DNA of 64,000 nt. It comes from Phorcus lineatus (Eukaryota > Mollusca > Gastropoda > Trochida > Trochidae). The notes under the pieces were generated by a model that was not told the origin of the DNA, ran no database searches, and saw nothing but the letters and a program-made list of their open reading frames with translations. The translations under genes and the position numbers were made by a program. Below are positions 36,141 to 48,659 of this stretch, piece by piece (the first letter of the stretch is position 1; the number at the start of each line of letters is the position of its first letter). Location of the stretch: contig OV121097.1 of NCBI GenBank assembly GCA_921293015.1, positions 25,889,429 to 25,953,428 on the forward strand. Direction: 5' to 3'.

Positions 36141-37307
36141 AGTGAAATTTATCGAAGAATCACAAACATCAGGATGCTTTTGTATTGGCTACAGTTGACA
36201 TATATGAACCAAAGTGTTATGATTGAATACGATTAATAACGAATGCATCAACATACCATAGTAATGCTTGTTCAAAATGCCTTTTATTTCTTCGATACAT
36301 AGAAAATCTTACAAATAAGGTAATGAATTAACTATGTAATTCAAATATGGGATTACTTAACACCTGTAAAACGCTTTATTTTATATTTTATATAGTAACC
36401 GCTGAAACACCATGAAATGAAAACATTTATATATATAGTCATTCTCAATTAAATGTGTATCGGGGAAAGTTACTAAAAAGTTCAATTTACTTTAATAAAA
36501 TCCACTATTATCACTTTGCACAGAATACAAATTATACAGTCATGAACTTGGGTTCTTCTTGGCCAAATATTCGTCATTCTCGTCAATAAATATTTCATAA
36601 TAATCTCAACTTCCATCCAGGTTTCCAAATAGATATAAATCACTACTATGAACGTCTGCCTTGTCACCTGATAAAGGAAGGTGTCTCAAGGAACAAGATG
36701 AAACACTTTCTTCATTCCAGTTTATTCATAGGTGTAAAATAATCTAGCATATTTTGTTAACATACTTAGACAAGATGTATAAACAGGTGAAAATGTATTC
36801 AGATACTGACCAACAAACAGAAAATTAAAAACATTAATATTGTCCTCCTTCTAATAAACATACTTAGCTTTTGCCTCTGCATGGCAATACATCAACTGAC
36901 CTTCCAGATCTAGCTTGTGTGAGTTATACCAATATCTACAACCCATATTAATATTAATATTTCGTGTATTATTAAAGTTTATTTGCCACACGGTGTCGTC
37001 GTGAAATTACCCATAATACATTACCAAGAATAAAGCTGATTATGTTTTGACATCATAAATCAAAATTTGAGGTATGAAGATAATATTTATACATCCCCTT
37101 TCCATAAGATGAACCGACATCGATATATCTTAGCAACTATTTATAATAGAATTCAGTTATGTCTGTCTGATAATAGATATACCATTTCAAGCTATTGAAT
37201 AGATATCTATATTGAGATGTTTATGTTTATATATGTTATGTACTTGCTAAAAACCCATATAGTTGTTCCCGTCATCAGGTTGTGCAGATGAACAGATTTT
37301 ACATTAA
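36141..37307. other. no gene recognised
   Basis: AT-rich, nothing supported. Confidence 0.45.
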
Positions 37308-37415
37308 GGTGTCCATATAGGGAAACACCAGAGGCAATGCTAAAATTAGTTTTTACTTCCGTAAGAACGGGATAAGATGATGAGCTGATATAAAAGCAGC
37401 CGAAACATCAATAGG
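37308..37415 (+). repeat. interspersed repeat family B, copy 2
   Basis: See the copy at 24544. The shared core is GAGGCAATGCTAAAATTAG followed by TTTTTACTTCCGTAAGAACG. Confidence 0.4.
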
Positions 37416-38539
37416 AGAATTTTTCTAAGATTACAAAAAAAATAAGAAAAAAATATGGTAATTCATGTTTTTGTCATTTGTTTTCATACCTTTTTTATTC
37501 CTGCAATTAAAAATACAAAACTATCAAGTATAATCAAGTTTTTGTGGTCTTGTATTTTCAATTTTGAGCCCAATTTTGTCCAATCAGAATAGATGTTGAT
37601 TTGAAAATGTTCAAATAAATGCAATTTGTGAAATATCGATTGTTTCCTCTTTTTTCGGAGCACAATCAAAGTAACAGTTGTAAAGTAAAGTAATTTCCTT
37701 TGAATGAGAAAACAGTGATGATTATGTTAGTAAGTTTATCTTTTATGAATACATTGTATACTGTTCACTGTAGTAAACGTAAACAATTATAACAATTATT
37801 TCAAAGTTGTGAAATGTTTTCATATTTAATTTTGAACATAACACATATGAGCATTACAAACCATTGTACTTTTGCCAGAAATAATGCAAACTTGACATTT
37901 TGATGTATTGACTCGCCTTAAGCTTTTTACAGACCCTTATTTGAACCGTAAGCCTCTCAAGAATTATCAATCATACCGCTGAAGACATTAGAACAGATTG
38001 ATAGATAGCAGATAAAAACGCTTCTAACAACACTTCCTTTTCTTTATGTAACACCACGTACACGTTTTGCAAAATGCACGGTACGGATGTTATTACTTCT
38101 CTCTAAATCTGATACGGATTAAGGACTTAAGAAAAAATTACATTCAGAAAAAAGAAAAACCTTTTCGTGGATTAATTTATTGTAGACTTCTCTGAGCAAT
38201 GCACAAACCTTCATTAGCAATAACATCGTCCCATTTTGATTAACTTTACGTTAAATCAACTATGCTTTGATGTCATATATTTTTAATATATAACTTTATG
38301 AAGTTTGCAACCAAGGTTTGAAAATAGACATGTGTTCTTCTTGAACTTGAACGTTCATCAAAACTTCTTGACGTTATAGAGCAATGACAATTTATCTTTG
38401 ATAACATCAATCATGTTAGACCAAAATTGTTCTGTTATGGATGCAGTAATGAATGTTATTTAATCATGCTAGAGGTTGCTTTGACCCGACCAACTACTTG
38501 TCACGTTTTCCCCAAATGTTTACAAAGAAAGACGCTTTT
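37416..38539. other. no gene recognised
   Basis: AT-rich, nothing supported. Confidence 0.45.
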
Positions 38540-39385
38540 AGCATTAAGATATTATTATTCATATCAATGTGATTATTAACGCATTCGCTCGAAGCCAAAT
38601 AACGTCAAAGTGTCAAGTTCCTAAAACCATATATAAATATATGAAAACATAATCAAAGTCAAACTCCAGTATAACGACAATATGTGGATTCATTCATATG
38701 TGTTCAAACGTGAATCTAATTTGCCCAGCTCTCCTAGGTTAAGTTAATGTAGACCTCCTAATGTAAATGGCTCCTTTAAAAATGTGATGAACGGATAATG
38801 TTATAATTATTTCACTAGATTCAAACTTTTTAAGACAAAATAATTTCATTATTAGTCGTAAATATAAATGTTATCAATTATTATGAAATACTTAAAAATC
38901 AAATAATATACTAATTCATTTTCACGTTTATCAATCACACGTTGACAAAACACGACATTATTATTCAAAACACATTCACAGAAAATTTGAAGCCAGCATA
39001 CATCAAAGTGTCAAATTTGTAAAATAATATATGAATACATGAAAACATAACCAAAATCAAATCCAGTATAAGGACAACATGAATAATTAATAAAATAAGC
39101 CATATTTCCGAAGGCATATTATTTATGATGTATGGTCGAACGTCATGAAAATGGTGTGTCCATCAATTTTACTTCTTTCTTGTAGGGTAAATATATATGT
39201 CCGAATTGATATGGCTACTTTACATCTTTAAGTAAAACGATAATCACACAATTGTTTCATTGAATTAAAACAATTCAGGCCTTATAATTTCATTGTGAAA
39301 TACTGCTATATCAAGTATTTCAACATGTCCATGTCTCGCTTACCAATCAAACGTTGAAAGCATTCATTATTTTATGTAAGATATA
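38540..39385 (+). repeat. diverged tandem duplication, period about 390 bp
   Basis: Blocks in unit 1 recur in order in unit 2: GAAGCCAAATAACGTCAAAG with GAAGCCAGCATACATCAAAG, ATGAAAACATAATCAAAGTC with ATGAAAACATAACCAAAATC, CCAGTATAACGACAA with CCAGTATAAGGACAA, and CAATCACACGTTGA with CAATCAAACGTTGA. No coding content. Confidence 0.6.
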
Positions 39386-40009
39386 CATGCATTTACATGT
39401 ACAATAATATACGTACCCTATCTGGAGTTACAAAGAAGGGCCACCTGCTTTCCTCGGGTATCCAATAGAGATTGAAAGACTGTCAATTCAACTTAATAAA
39501 TAACGATTCTCTTATGTCTAGACAGAGTAAGAGTCAAGTACTCTCCCTAATTGTTTCGCCGAGAATCAAATCAGAATCATGAAACTAACCGTTTATTGTA
39601 ATCACGAGACTTCATTTGCCTGGAGTTCTTCTACATACTATAAAGAAGACAACAAAAGCAATAACAATAGGTTTAATCATGAGGTTTAATTTTATAAGAG
39701 CAAAGAACTTCATTCGTAGATTATATCATGACATTTTATTCCTTCATTTTCAGAAGTTTTTAAGGCTTTCTAGTTTGTAATGTATAAGTATATTACATAA
39801 TTTGAAAACTATGATTATTTCCCCATTGCAAAATTAATTTTATATTGAAATGATAAACAAATTGTATGGTGAGTTCACTTGAAAGGATAATTAATCAATT
39901 TGCCAAACTTTAACGTTCCCACTTAACAGAGAAAACAAAACTTACGGAACTTACATGAACATGATGTTCAAGTCAGTAAAGTTCTATTTGATGAATCACT
40001 AAGTACATT
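39386..40009. other. no gene recognised
   Basis: Nothing supported. Confidence 0.45.
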
Positions 40010-40290
40010 CGTCTTTCATTTAAAGAGGTTACTTATCTATATAATTATGAACTTTTCAAATTCCGAAGCGATCAGAATTAGAAATCTGTTTTTGAAAATT
40101 AGCTCTTCTAGGAAACAAGAACATCATTCATTGAAGTGGCCTCTCAAGCATTATGGCATTGAAAAGCAATTACATTTTAAAATCCCTTAGGATTTTTAGA
40201 TTGATATTGGCAGGACTTCTATTACCTATTAAACTTCACATGTCACTCCCGAGATGAAAATTATTGCAAGCGTTTTGATTTTTACATATA
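40010..40290 (+). repeat. old direct duplication, unit 1
   Basis: Matches 40925-41215 in order: TTATCTATATAATTATGAAC, ATCAGAATTAGA, CATTCATTGAA, CTCAAGCAT, CATTTTAAAATC, and ATTAAACTTCACATGTCAC with ATTAAACTTCACGTGTCAC. Confidence 0.65.
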
Positions 40291-40603
40291 TGAATTTACA
40301 TGTTTAAATAGATAGCACATTTTGATAGAAACTATATTTAAGACTGAATTAATATTAAAGTAAGTATTAAAATGATTTTTGGTCGTTATCCGTTCCACTG
40401 GAGTTAAAAATCGAACCCTCGCGCACGCGTCATATGCATACATGCAAATATTACCTTATTTGCGACCGAACTGCGAAACTAAAAAAATTGTATAATCCAA
40501 GCATGATGATTAACATATATTTCATCATTTCTAGCACATTTTCAACAATTATAAACGCCTTAATTCATCGCTACTTCTATCTGTTTTAGCTATTTTGAGA
40601 TTA

Positions 40604-40640
40604 TTATTATATTAGATTAGATTAGATTAGAGATTATATT
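40604..40640. repeat. short ATT and TTAGA microsatellite
   Basis: ATTATTATTATA followed by four TTAGA units, then ATTATATTATTAG. Confidence 0.7.
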
Positions 40641-40924
40641 ATTAGATATTCGGAAATGTCACTGCCATCTCGAATGACGTATGCCATTGAGCTAAAATCG
40701 CAATCGCCAGAACGTTGTGATTTCTGCACACTATATCATGGCATCGCACTGTAGTTTGATCATAATGACTCTAAAGAAGTAACAAAAGTCATTGTATAAA
40801 CACTTAAAACGTTAATCAATTTGACAAAATACAACATTTCGCATTAAAGAAGGAAAGCATAATGAAGGTTTCCTTGATTTTATTTTTCAGTTCCATTTTT
40901 TGTTGAACACTTTAACATGATTTC

Positions 40925-41215
40925 CAGTCTTTTTATTTAAACGGGCATCTTATCTATATAATTATGAACTCTTTTCTTATTCCCCAGCCATCAGAATTAG
41001 ATTTCTGGTATTGAAAATAAGCTCTCCAATGGAACAAAAACGTCATTCATTGAAATAGCTTCTCAAGCATCAGGTATGGAAAAGCAGTGTCATTTTAAAA
41101 TCTCTCGAGCTTTCTAAATAATTGAGATAGTAGAACGACTCCAATACCGATTAAACTTCACGTGTCACCACCAAGATGTCAATCATTCCATGCGTTTTTG
41201 ATTGTTGCATAACCT
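40925..41215 (+). repeat. old direct duplication, unit 2
   Basis: Partner of 40010-40290, about 915 bp downstream. Sequence between the units has no partner that I could see. Confidence 0.65.
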
Positions 41216-43583
41216 AACTGACCTTTCTGAAATTAAACCTATTGAACATGTTAGAAAGTTTATTCCTGTAGAATGAGATGGACGAGAAGTGATAATAACT
41301 GGTTAAGCTGAGAATAACAAAGTTTGTACTTGCATCATGCTGAAATTACTGAAACCTGTACTGTCTGTCTGTCTTGGTATTTGAATTCGAAATGCCTTTC
41401 TTTTCACTCAGGAGTGTTTTGAATAACGGGTTCTGTTAATGTTAGCATAGTTCATCTAACATGTTTGGATGTAAGGAAACAGTATTTCAATAATACGAAA
41501 TACCTATCATTATTAATGAAAAGTTTTATGACAAGATGTTTTGATCATTATTATTCGCATAAAAAATCAACATGTTAGTATATTCAATCAGATAATTATT
41601 TTTTATAGCAAATCCAGCATATTGCTTAATCAGTTTTGGCTTTGATCCTAATTAGTAGCATGTCGCTTCTATATTCCATCTGCAGGCTAAAACTACTTTC
41701 ATGGCCAACTATGTAACACTTAAGTATAAAGCCCTGTGAAGCGATTACAAGAATTTTGATGGACCTGGACAGATTTAAATTGTCGTCTTAATCAGAGTTT
41801 TTGGTAACGTTGTGTTACCTTGTGTCTAAAAAGTTTGTTCAAAGCAAATCAAATTTAAATGTCCTTAAATTCATGTTTCTGGTATGTTGTTATCACAGGC
41901 GCCAGGTTTTAATGTAGATATAAATATTAATTCTTATTTGTATATCAATCACTATTATTATGAATGCACGTGTAGCTCTATGTAGCTCGTATATATAGAT
42001 TCTATTTTCATTGTTAATGCAACTTAGGTATTTATGAAAGAAAATGTTCTCACGAATGTATTTAGAACAACGTTAACATGAAGAAACATTCGAACAATGC
42101 GATAAAGGGATGGGATAAAGGGATGGATCGTTCATCTGTTCACCTTTTTCTGATCTTTTTAAAGACTTTTGTGCCAAGGTGCCAATTCATGATATATCGA
42201 TCACGACGGTTAATTAAATGAATCTTGATTTAGATTTGTTTTAAATAGCTCATGATGAATATTAATGTATTCATAATATTAATTGTAATCTACAAAACCA
42301 GGTATTTATGCTTTACATTAATAGTATGATTTTACAAAAATAACTTATAGTTGATACATTTAGGACTCGTTGATTATTAGTATCATTAACTACACCTGAC
42401 AATTGTTAGGAAACGGCGTTGAAGCCAGAACAATTACTTCTGTTGAGATCCTATTAGATAAACTTAGATCACTCAAGCCTGCACTTTTACGATTTCATGT
42501 CTAACTTGGCATTGAATAAATGTCGAAGCCTTCAACAAAATAGAACAAGCACTTTTTTGGTTTGTCTAGTATGGCTTGAACGTGAATTGAATATAAAATT
42601 TAATCATCACATCTAGGTCAGTTATTTCTGTTCGTCAACTTTTTGTACTGAAGAATTTAAAGCTAGAAAACGTTATTACTCAGGGAAGAGATGTAGGCCT
42701 TCGTCAAGCTTATTGTGTAGACGTCCTTATCATTTGTAAAGTACTTGATAAGCCAAAATGACACTGCTATTCGTATCATAAGATCATGTAAAAATATATA
42801 TTAAAATAAGGAACATTACAAAGTTATTGATAGCTTTTTGGCTAATTAATTCTATATGACAACATATATATGTTAAAGTAATGTTTCAGAAATCAGTATT
42901 ATTCTATTGATTTTGAGTGTAAGTGCATGTAAGTAACTACAACATATTTATAGTTAACTTGGACAATATTAAAAGACATTACATGGACAGCAAATATCAA
43001 GAGGATGCTACTTAGTAACCTTTTAGTATCATTCTATATTCTACCAAGGGATTGTGTCGTTTTACAGAGACCAACTTTACTACAAGTCGGGAAAGAGATT
43101 GTTAGATCAGATCAATTTTCAGACAGACTGAAAGATCAAAAGGCTTTTGTCATGAAATAATACGGTCTGTTGTTTCCCAAGATTTATGGTGTTTACATGA
43201 AATCAAGAATGTGTGAGTTCAATTAATGGGACTCTGTGTCAATACATGACGTTGATGTATTTGAATTCCTGTATTTGTATGATCTTGTACTGTTATTGAT
43301 ACATTTGTACAAAGCAAAATCAATGAATGAAGATTAAAGCCACAGAACCAAAGCAATTGAGGTTAAATGTTCAATAATCTTTTTCAACTATGTCCATACG
43401 TTTATAATATACTAAGTATCACTTTTTTTATAATCTTATTAAATCGGACAAATCAGCAAAGAGATTCACACCTACTTCCCATTATGTGATTGATTATCTT
43501 GTAAAAATCTATTCAACATTGCCTTTAGTGTTTCAAAATGTTCCTTGCATGACATTTACATCTTTACTTTTAATACATTTTCA
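41216..43583. other. no gene recognised
   Basis: AT-rich. One perfect 13-bp tandem duplication (GATAAAGGGATGG twice, 42101-42126). Confidence 0.45.
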
Positions 43584-43585
43584 TG

Positions 43586-43652
43586 TTTTTAACTATTTTA
43601 CTTTCTTTTCAGGTAAGTACAAGGTTCCGTGATATCTCTTTTTGCTGATACA
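43586..43652 (+). promoter_or_regulatory. candidate recursive splice site (acceptor fused to donor)
   Basis: A pyrimidine-rich tract with a branch-like TTTTAAC, then ACTTTCTTTTCAG, is joined without any exon to the perfect donor GTAAGTAC. The junction is between 43612 and 43613. A second donor, ACA|GTAAGTAA, follows 40 nt later (GT at 43653). That layout resembles both the zero-length ratchet sites of Drosophila long introns and the RS-exon arrangement of vertebrates. It implies a long plus-strand intron across this region. The evidence is sequence only. Confidence 0.4.
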
Positions 43653-46600
43653 GTAAGTAAAAAACTTTCATTAACCATATGTCTGAATTCAGTGTTAAAG
43701 CATACAAGAAGCTGTTATTTCTGGTCTGCATACCACAAAAAAGTTCATTACTGGACCATATGTATGACAACGGCAAAATCAGGCATTACAGTATCAATTG
43801 CACTGCTGTTTATATAAGAGATACATCATCATTAACAATACATACACAAATAAATTGATTATTTACTCAATTGGTAATTAAATAGTTCTGTTATACTTAC
43901 ATGGAGAGATACGCTGTGAAACACGCGACAAAACAATTCTTTGCATTTCTATTGTTTATACCAATACACTAAGGTCAGAATGTATGTTTACCATATTAAA
44001 CATGAAGGTATATCCAAAACACTTTGTTAATTTACGTGCCATATGCGTTACGCTTCTGAAATGCGGCACCAATGACACCAAATGTGTTGCGTCACTGAAT
44101 AAAAGGACGATTACGTTCTGAAAGGAAAACATCAATAAGATCACAATATTTGAACAATGATTGTGTCCTCATTCCCCATTTGAAATGTTATTGATTATCA
44201 TCAATCATATATGTGAAACCACAGCATTTCGATAATCAGGATGCATGTGAAAATCAATAATCCCGTCTGAACGAAGTTTCTGATTTCTACACTCAATAAA
44301 ATATGATTTATGGTACTATCAAATTATCGATTATGATTATTATGATTATGTGACAAAATTGATCACCGAACCTTGAAATAACAAATTCAAAATCTATTTT
44401 CGATCTTTGAAACTGGATTTTGTTTTGCTTTAATCAATCATTCGTTCAGTGTTTATATTTGAGAAAGGTCATAACAATAGTTTGGAGAATCGTTGTTGTT
44501 GTATAAAATTCAAAAGTAACTTAAGAAAAAAACTTTGGTCTATTTAATGAATTGAGCTTAAATATTTTGGTATTGTAGGGTCAATAAAAGCAATTTCTCT
44601 TATTGTTTGGATGCCACATATCCCTTGAAATTACCAAAGGTAATATCCAACAAAAACGTTTAGTAGAAAATAGAAAATGATACTCAGTTCAGGAACCACT
44701 TAAAGTTTCCATCAAAGTTTAAAACGTCAGTATTCGTATAAACACTATAAATCGAGAAAAGGAACGGCCGCTTGCATGATGGTGGCTCTCACTGAGTGTC
44801 TTACAAGGTTTGTAAAGCTAAATCCTAATATCTAAAGTTGTTTACTTTACTAGTGTTTTACAATGATAAGTAAACAACCATCTTTTATGAACACTTGCAC
44901 TGAAGAAGACTGTGTTTGCCATGTTAGTATTGTCACTGTTAATTGATATTCCATGTCCTTTCATGGAGGAACAGAGAGAAATAATACAATCAATTCCTAA
45001 CTTATTTTCAAAGCAAAACATTGATGTAAAATTGTGGTAATATGTTGAATGCTGTGATGAACAAACGTCAAGCGTTGTCCACAAAAGACCTTGATTACTC
45101 GCTTTAATCGAGGTTCATGTGTAGCCATAAGGGGACAGGCTATCTCAACATCATCGAAAGTTTCAAAGTATCCATGAAATGTAAAATCCTTGTTATGTAT
45201 TAGTTTTTTGTCACAACAACACTTCAAGCACAGTGCTTACTTTTAACAGGGTAAAGGTACATGGGTTTCCGCTTTCACTTTCAATACATGTGGTCGATTT
45301 TAATCAGCGCGACGAGACAAAGCCGACGGCTATGTGTGACATAAAGGTATCTCATCTAAACTCATCTCGTGGAATAACAAATCAAAGCACTGTTGGTGTG
45401 AAAACGTCATTATGATAACTTATAAAACACATTTATATCAGGCAGAAAACGCTTTGTTTGCAATGAACAGTGACATAAATTACAAACATGATCAAGCTTT
45501 TTAGTCGTAAAAGATTGAAACACGTTTCTGCCATCAATTCATTTATCTTGGTTCAGCTCAATATACATATAAATGTCACGCTATAGCACAGTTTCACTCT
45601 AGTGAATGTTTTAAGTAAACCTTTGTGGAAATTGAAAATGTTGTCTATCAATTTACTCTGTAACCAATATTTAAAGGTCGCTTCCTTGCTGAGAATGACT
45701 GATGCGCAGGTAAAATCTTCATCTTTAGCCGAATGTAGACATGGATAAATAACGCTGTTGATACAAGTTTCTATTCTTTTCGAAACAAAGTAATCCGCAA
45801 ATAGAAAAGCTTTCAAAATAAAACGTTTTTATCATACATTTATCATTGTCTTGCTCAAGATGAAAGCGCTGCTCATAATTTATTCAACATTAAATATTTT
45901 CTTGTGTTTTTCGAAAATAGTGTGAAGTCAACAGCAATAATGTTAATAAATGCAATAAAGGGGCACGGAGTACATATATGTTGTTGGGGCCAAATATTTC
46001 AAACTACAGAAATGATGATATGTGACAGAAGAGTACTATCTGTTTCTGAAAATTATCATTTCAAAGATTATCATCCAGTATGGTGACAACGAACAGGTTA
46101 AAGTCGATATTTGTGATAAAAAAACGATCAGTCGCACGCGCCAAATTACTCATAATGTTGTCATAATGTTGATATTTAGCAGAAAAAGATGTATCTTTTG
46201 AAAGGCGATTTGAATTAAAAACCCTGGTCGTGTGGCATTTTGGCTCATATTTAGGTCCCATGCAAATCTCATGAAATATACTCTGTGTCACTTTAAGACG
46301 TCACTCACTGGTGGAGATTTGTTTGATTACATTGATTAAATTGATGTATGTTTTGCTTATTTTGAATTTCGATGGTAACATAATACGCGTTAAAACCGAC
46401 ATGACGTGAATTTAATTAACCTAATAATTCGTTTTGAAGTAAAGTACACGTTTGTAGTTTAAAGCCGCTGTATTAGCTTTTTTATGTCTTTCTAAAATGT
46501 TCCTTACTGAATATTTGTTTTTAACATATATCATCTTCAGAGTGTCAATCTTCTCAATACTCTATCTGGTTATTCGCAATCTAAGACAAATCACGTTCAA

Positions 46601-46999
46601 GATAAACTTCATTCAAACTGTTAGTGTAAACACACTTAATTATTAGTGTAAGGGAAACGATTCGTGTAGCTCAACCAAACATGTCACATTGGGTTTAAAG
46701 AACCTTTTTATTGACGTTTATAGAAAATGTGATACAGTGCCTTCAACAAATGTGAAACAATCTAGAGTTTGACAAGAAAAGGGCAAAGATGTATTTAAAA
46801 GCATCATGTTATAGTTGTGTGGCTGTCTAGTTTTGTACACAGAACAATAAGGAACGCATATAACAAAAGCCTTGTAAATATTGGCAGGTACTGAAAGGTC
46901 AGTGTGTATGAAAGCAAAGTACACTTCTTCGTGTTAAACATGTCAACCTAAAGCGCCCCATCCCACAGGCTTCCATTTTTAAACATCTACTTTCCTTAT
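43653..46999. other. no gene recognised; several small open frames at 44.8-46.3 kb
   Basis: Open frames of 60-90 codons on both strands cluster at 44842-46291. One minus pair (45227-44997 and 45084-44842) reads on through a frameshift. Another at 45904-46086 on the plus strand shows weak similarity to it (KGHG core). None is identified. Confidence 0.3.
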
Positions 47000-47203
47000 G
47001 CTATAAAATACAAAATATCAGGTATAATTAACCTTATTTCGGTTTTGTATTTTTTGGTCAGTTCTACTGACCAATCGATCATTGTCTTTCTTCGTGGTTC
47101 TGCTATAAAATACAAAATATCAGCTATACTTAACCTTATTTCGGTTTGGTATTTTTTGGTCAGTTCTACTGACTAATCGATCATTGTCTTTCTTCGTTGT
47201 TCT
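47000..47203 (+). repeat. tandem duplication of a 102-bp unit
   Basis: Two copies, 47000-47101 and 47102-47203, differ at only a few positions. Each unit contains an inverted repeat, AAAATACAAAA with TTTTGTATTTT. The first also has TTGGTCAGT-TCT-ACTGACCAA, where one arm is mutated in the second. Confidence 0.85.
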
Positions 47204-48202
47204 GTTATTGGACATTGATGCTAAACATCTTAATCCGTCTATGTACACGACAATCCAATTATCCAACCAAAACATGGCTATACTCCCGCACATTAGAAAT
47301 TCATAATCAGCAATGTGAATAGAAGAAATGACGACGTAATAACTTTACCTTGGCAAAGTATGGAAATATAATTCAATTACGATACGACATTAACCTATAT
47401 ATCACCAGTATTTTCTCCTGGGACTTCCTCATATATGGGAGAATATCTTAGGGAAATCGACTGTCGTGACTGAAATACATCATAACGTTTATTTGTCAGA
47501 TAATTGTATTTACGAAACTCTTCCAACGTTTATTGACATGATTGTTGAGATAATTTTATGTCTTCAAGCAATTCAATGCGTTAAGTGATTTCAAGTTGGC
47601 GATCAAGAGTAGTGACATTAACATTTTTCTCCCACGGGTTTCACTATTCTAAATATTTCTAGAGTTATAGTAAAATGATTGTTTTGAGAATCTAATGCAA
47701 TTATACCGTTTGACACCAACTTTTGCACATACAGGTCTAGATTGGAAGTCTTCCAAAAAGCGTACAACAATGGTTAAGAGAATAAATCGGGTTTCGATTC
47801 GAGGTTTTTGCAAGTTATTTACATCGATACAGTTAATAGGGTCGTTAATGTGAAACTAATTGTTACATTCGTTTAGATTGTGTTAGTTTACTTAAAAATG
47901 AAAACATTTTAAACTAAATTCTCAACACTCAAATAACCATAGAGAACATTCGTTTTATAAGATCTTTCTTACGAACTGAAGTCAACAATTCAAACAGGTA
48001 GTTAGGTTTATCAAGGTTGTATCTAGAATCATTAGCTAACTTGCGAATCGATGTTAGTGAGTCCGTTCCGTACATTTCGTTATGATAGTAATGCTAGGGG
48101 CCATATGTTTATTCAGGTGAATCAGTTGTGATCGCAATTACAGAAGAAATCCGTAGTGTAATGGTCATCATATGGAGAAATGATGGGTATTTATTAAAAA
48201 GA
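47204..48202. other. no gene recognised
   Basis: Nothing supported. Confidence 0.45.
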
Positions 48203-48300
48203 TCACAAAGCTACCTTAACTAAGGTTAACCTTAACTCCCATACTTTAACATTGCACTAAGGTTACCTTAAGGACTTACGATCACCTTAGGGCTTTGTGA
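48203..48300. mobile_element. 98-bp palindromic MITE-like element
   Basis: Ends are TCACAAAGC (48203-48211) and GCTTTGTGA (48292-48300). The interior is built of TAAGGT blocks in both orientations, including the perfect palindrome TAAGGTTAACCTTA. No target duplication was identified. Confidence 0.5.
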
Positions 48301-48659
48301 AAGGAGGCCAGTACTTTCTCATATGTAAAGCCTACCAGGTCACACCCACTTTTATCTTGCAACATAAGAAACATAAGATGATAGTAAGTGTAATCTCAGT
48401 AAATAAAATGTCATATTAACCGGTAGGACCATATTCCGTCCTGATTCTTTTAACATAAAGTTCTGCACTTACAAACCGTGTTTGCGTTCTAGTCAAGCAA
48501 GTAGGATAAGCAGGATCTGTTTAGTTGAAATAAACCAGACGGAATCCAAGACCTGTTAATTACATTGTTGAAAAGTCCTTGAGTATCAAAGACAACAATG
48601 TGTTGATCTTTAAAATGGGAAGAGGAAGTAGTTTGGCCTTATTTATGTCAATGGTGTTG
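48301..48659. other. no gene recognised
   Basis: Nothing supported. Confidence 0.45.
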
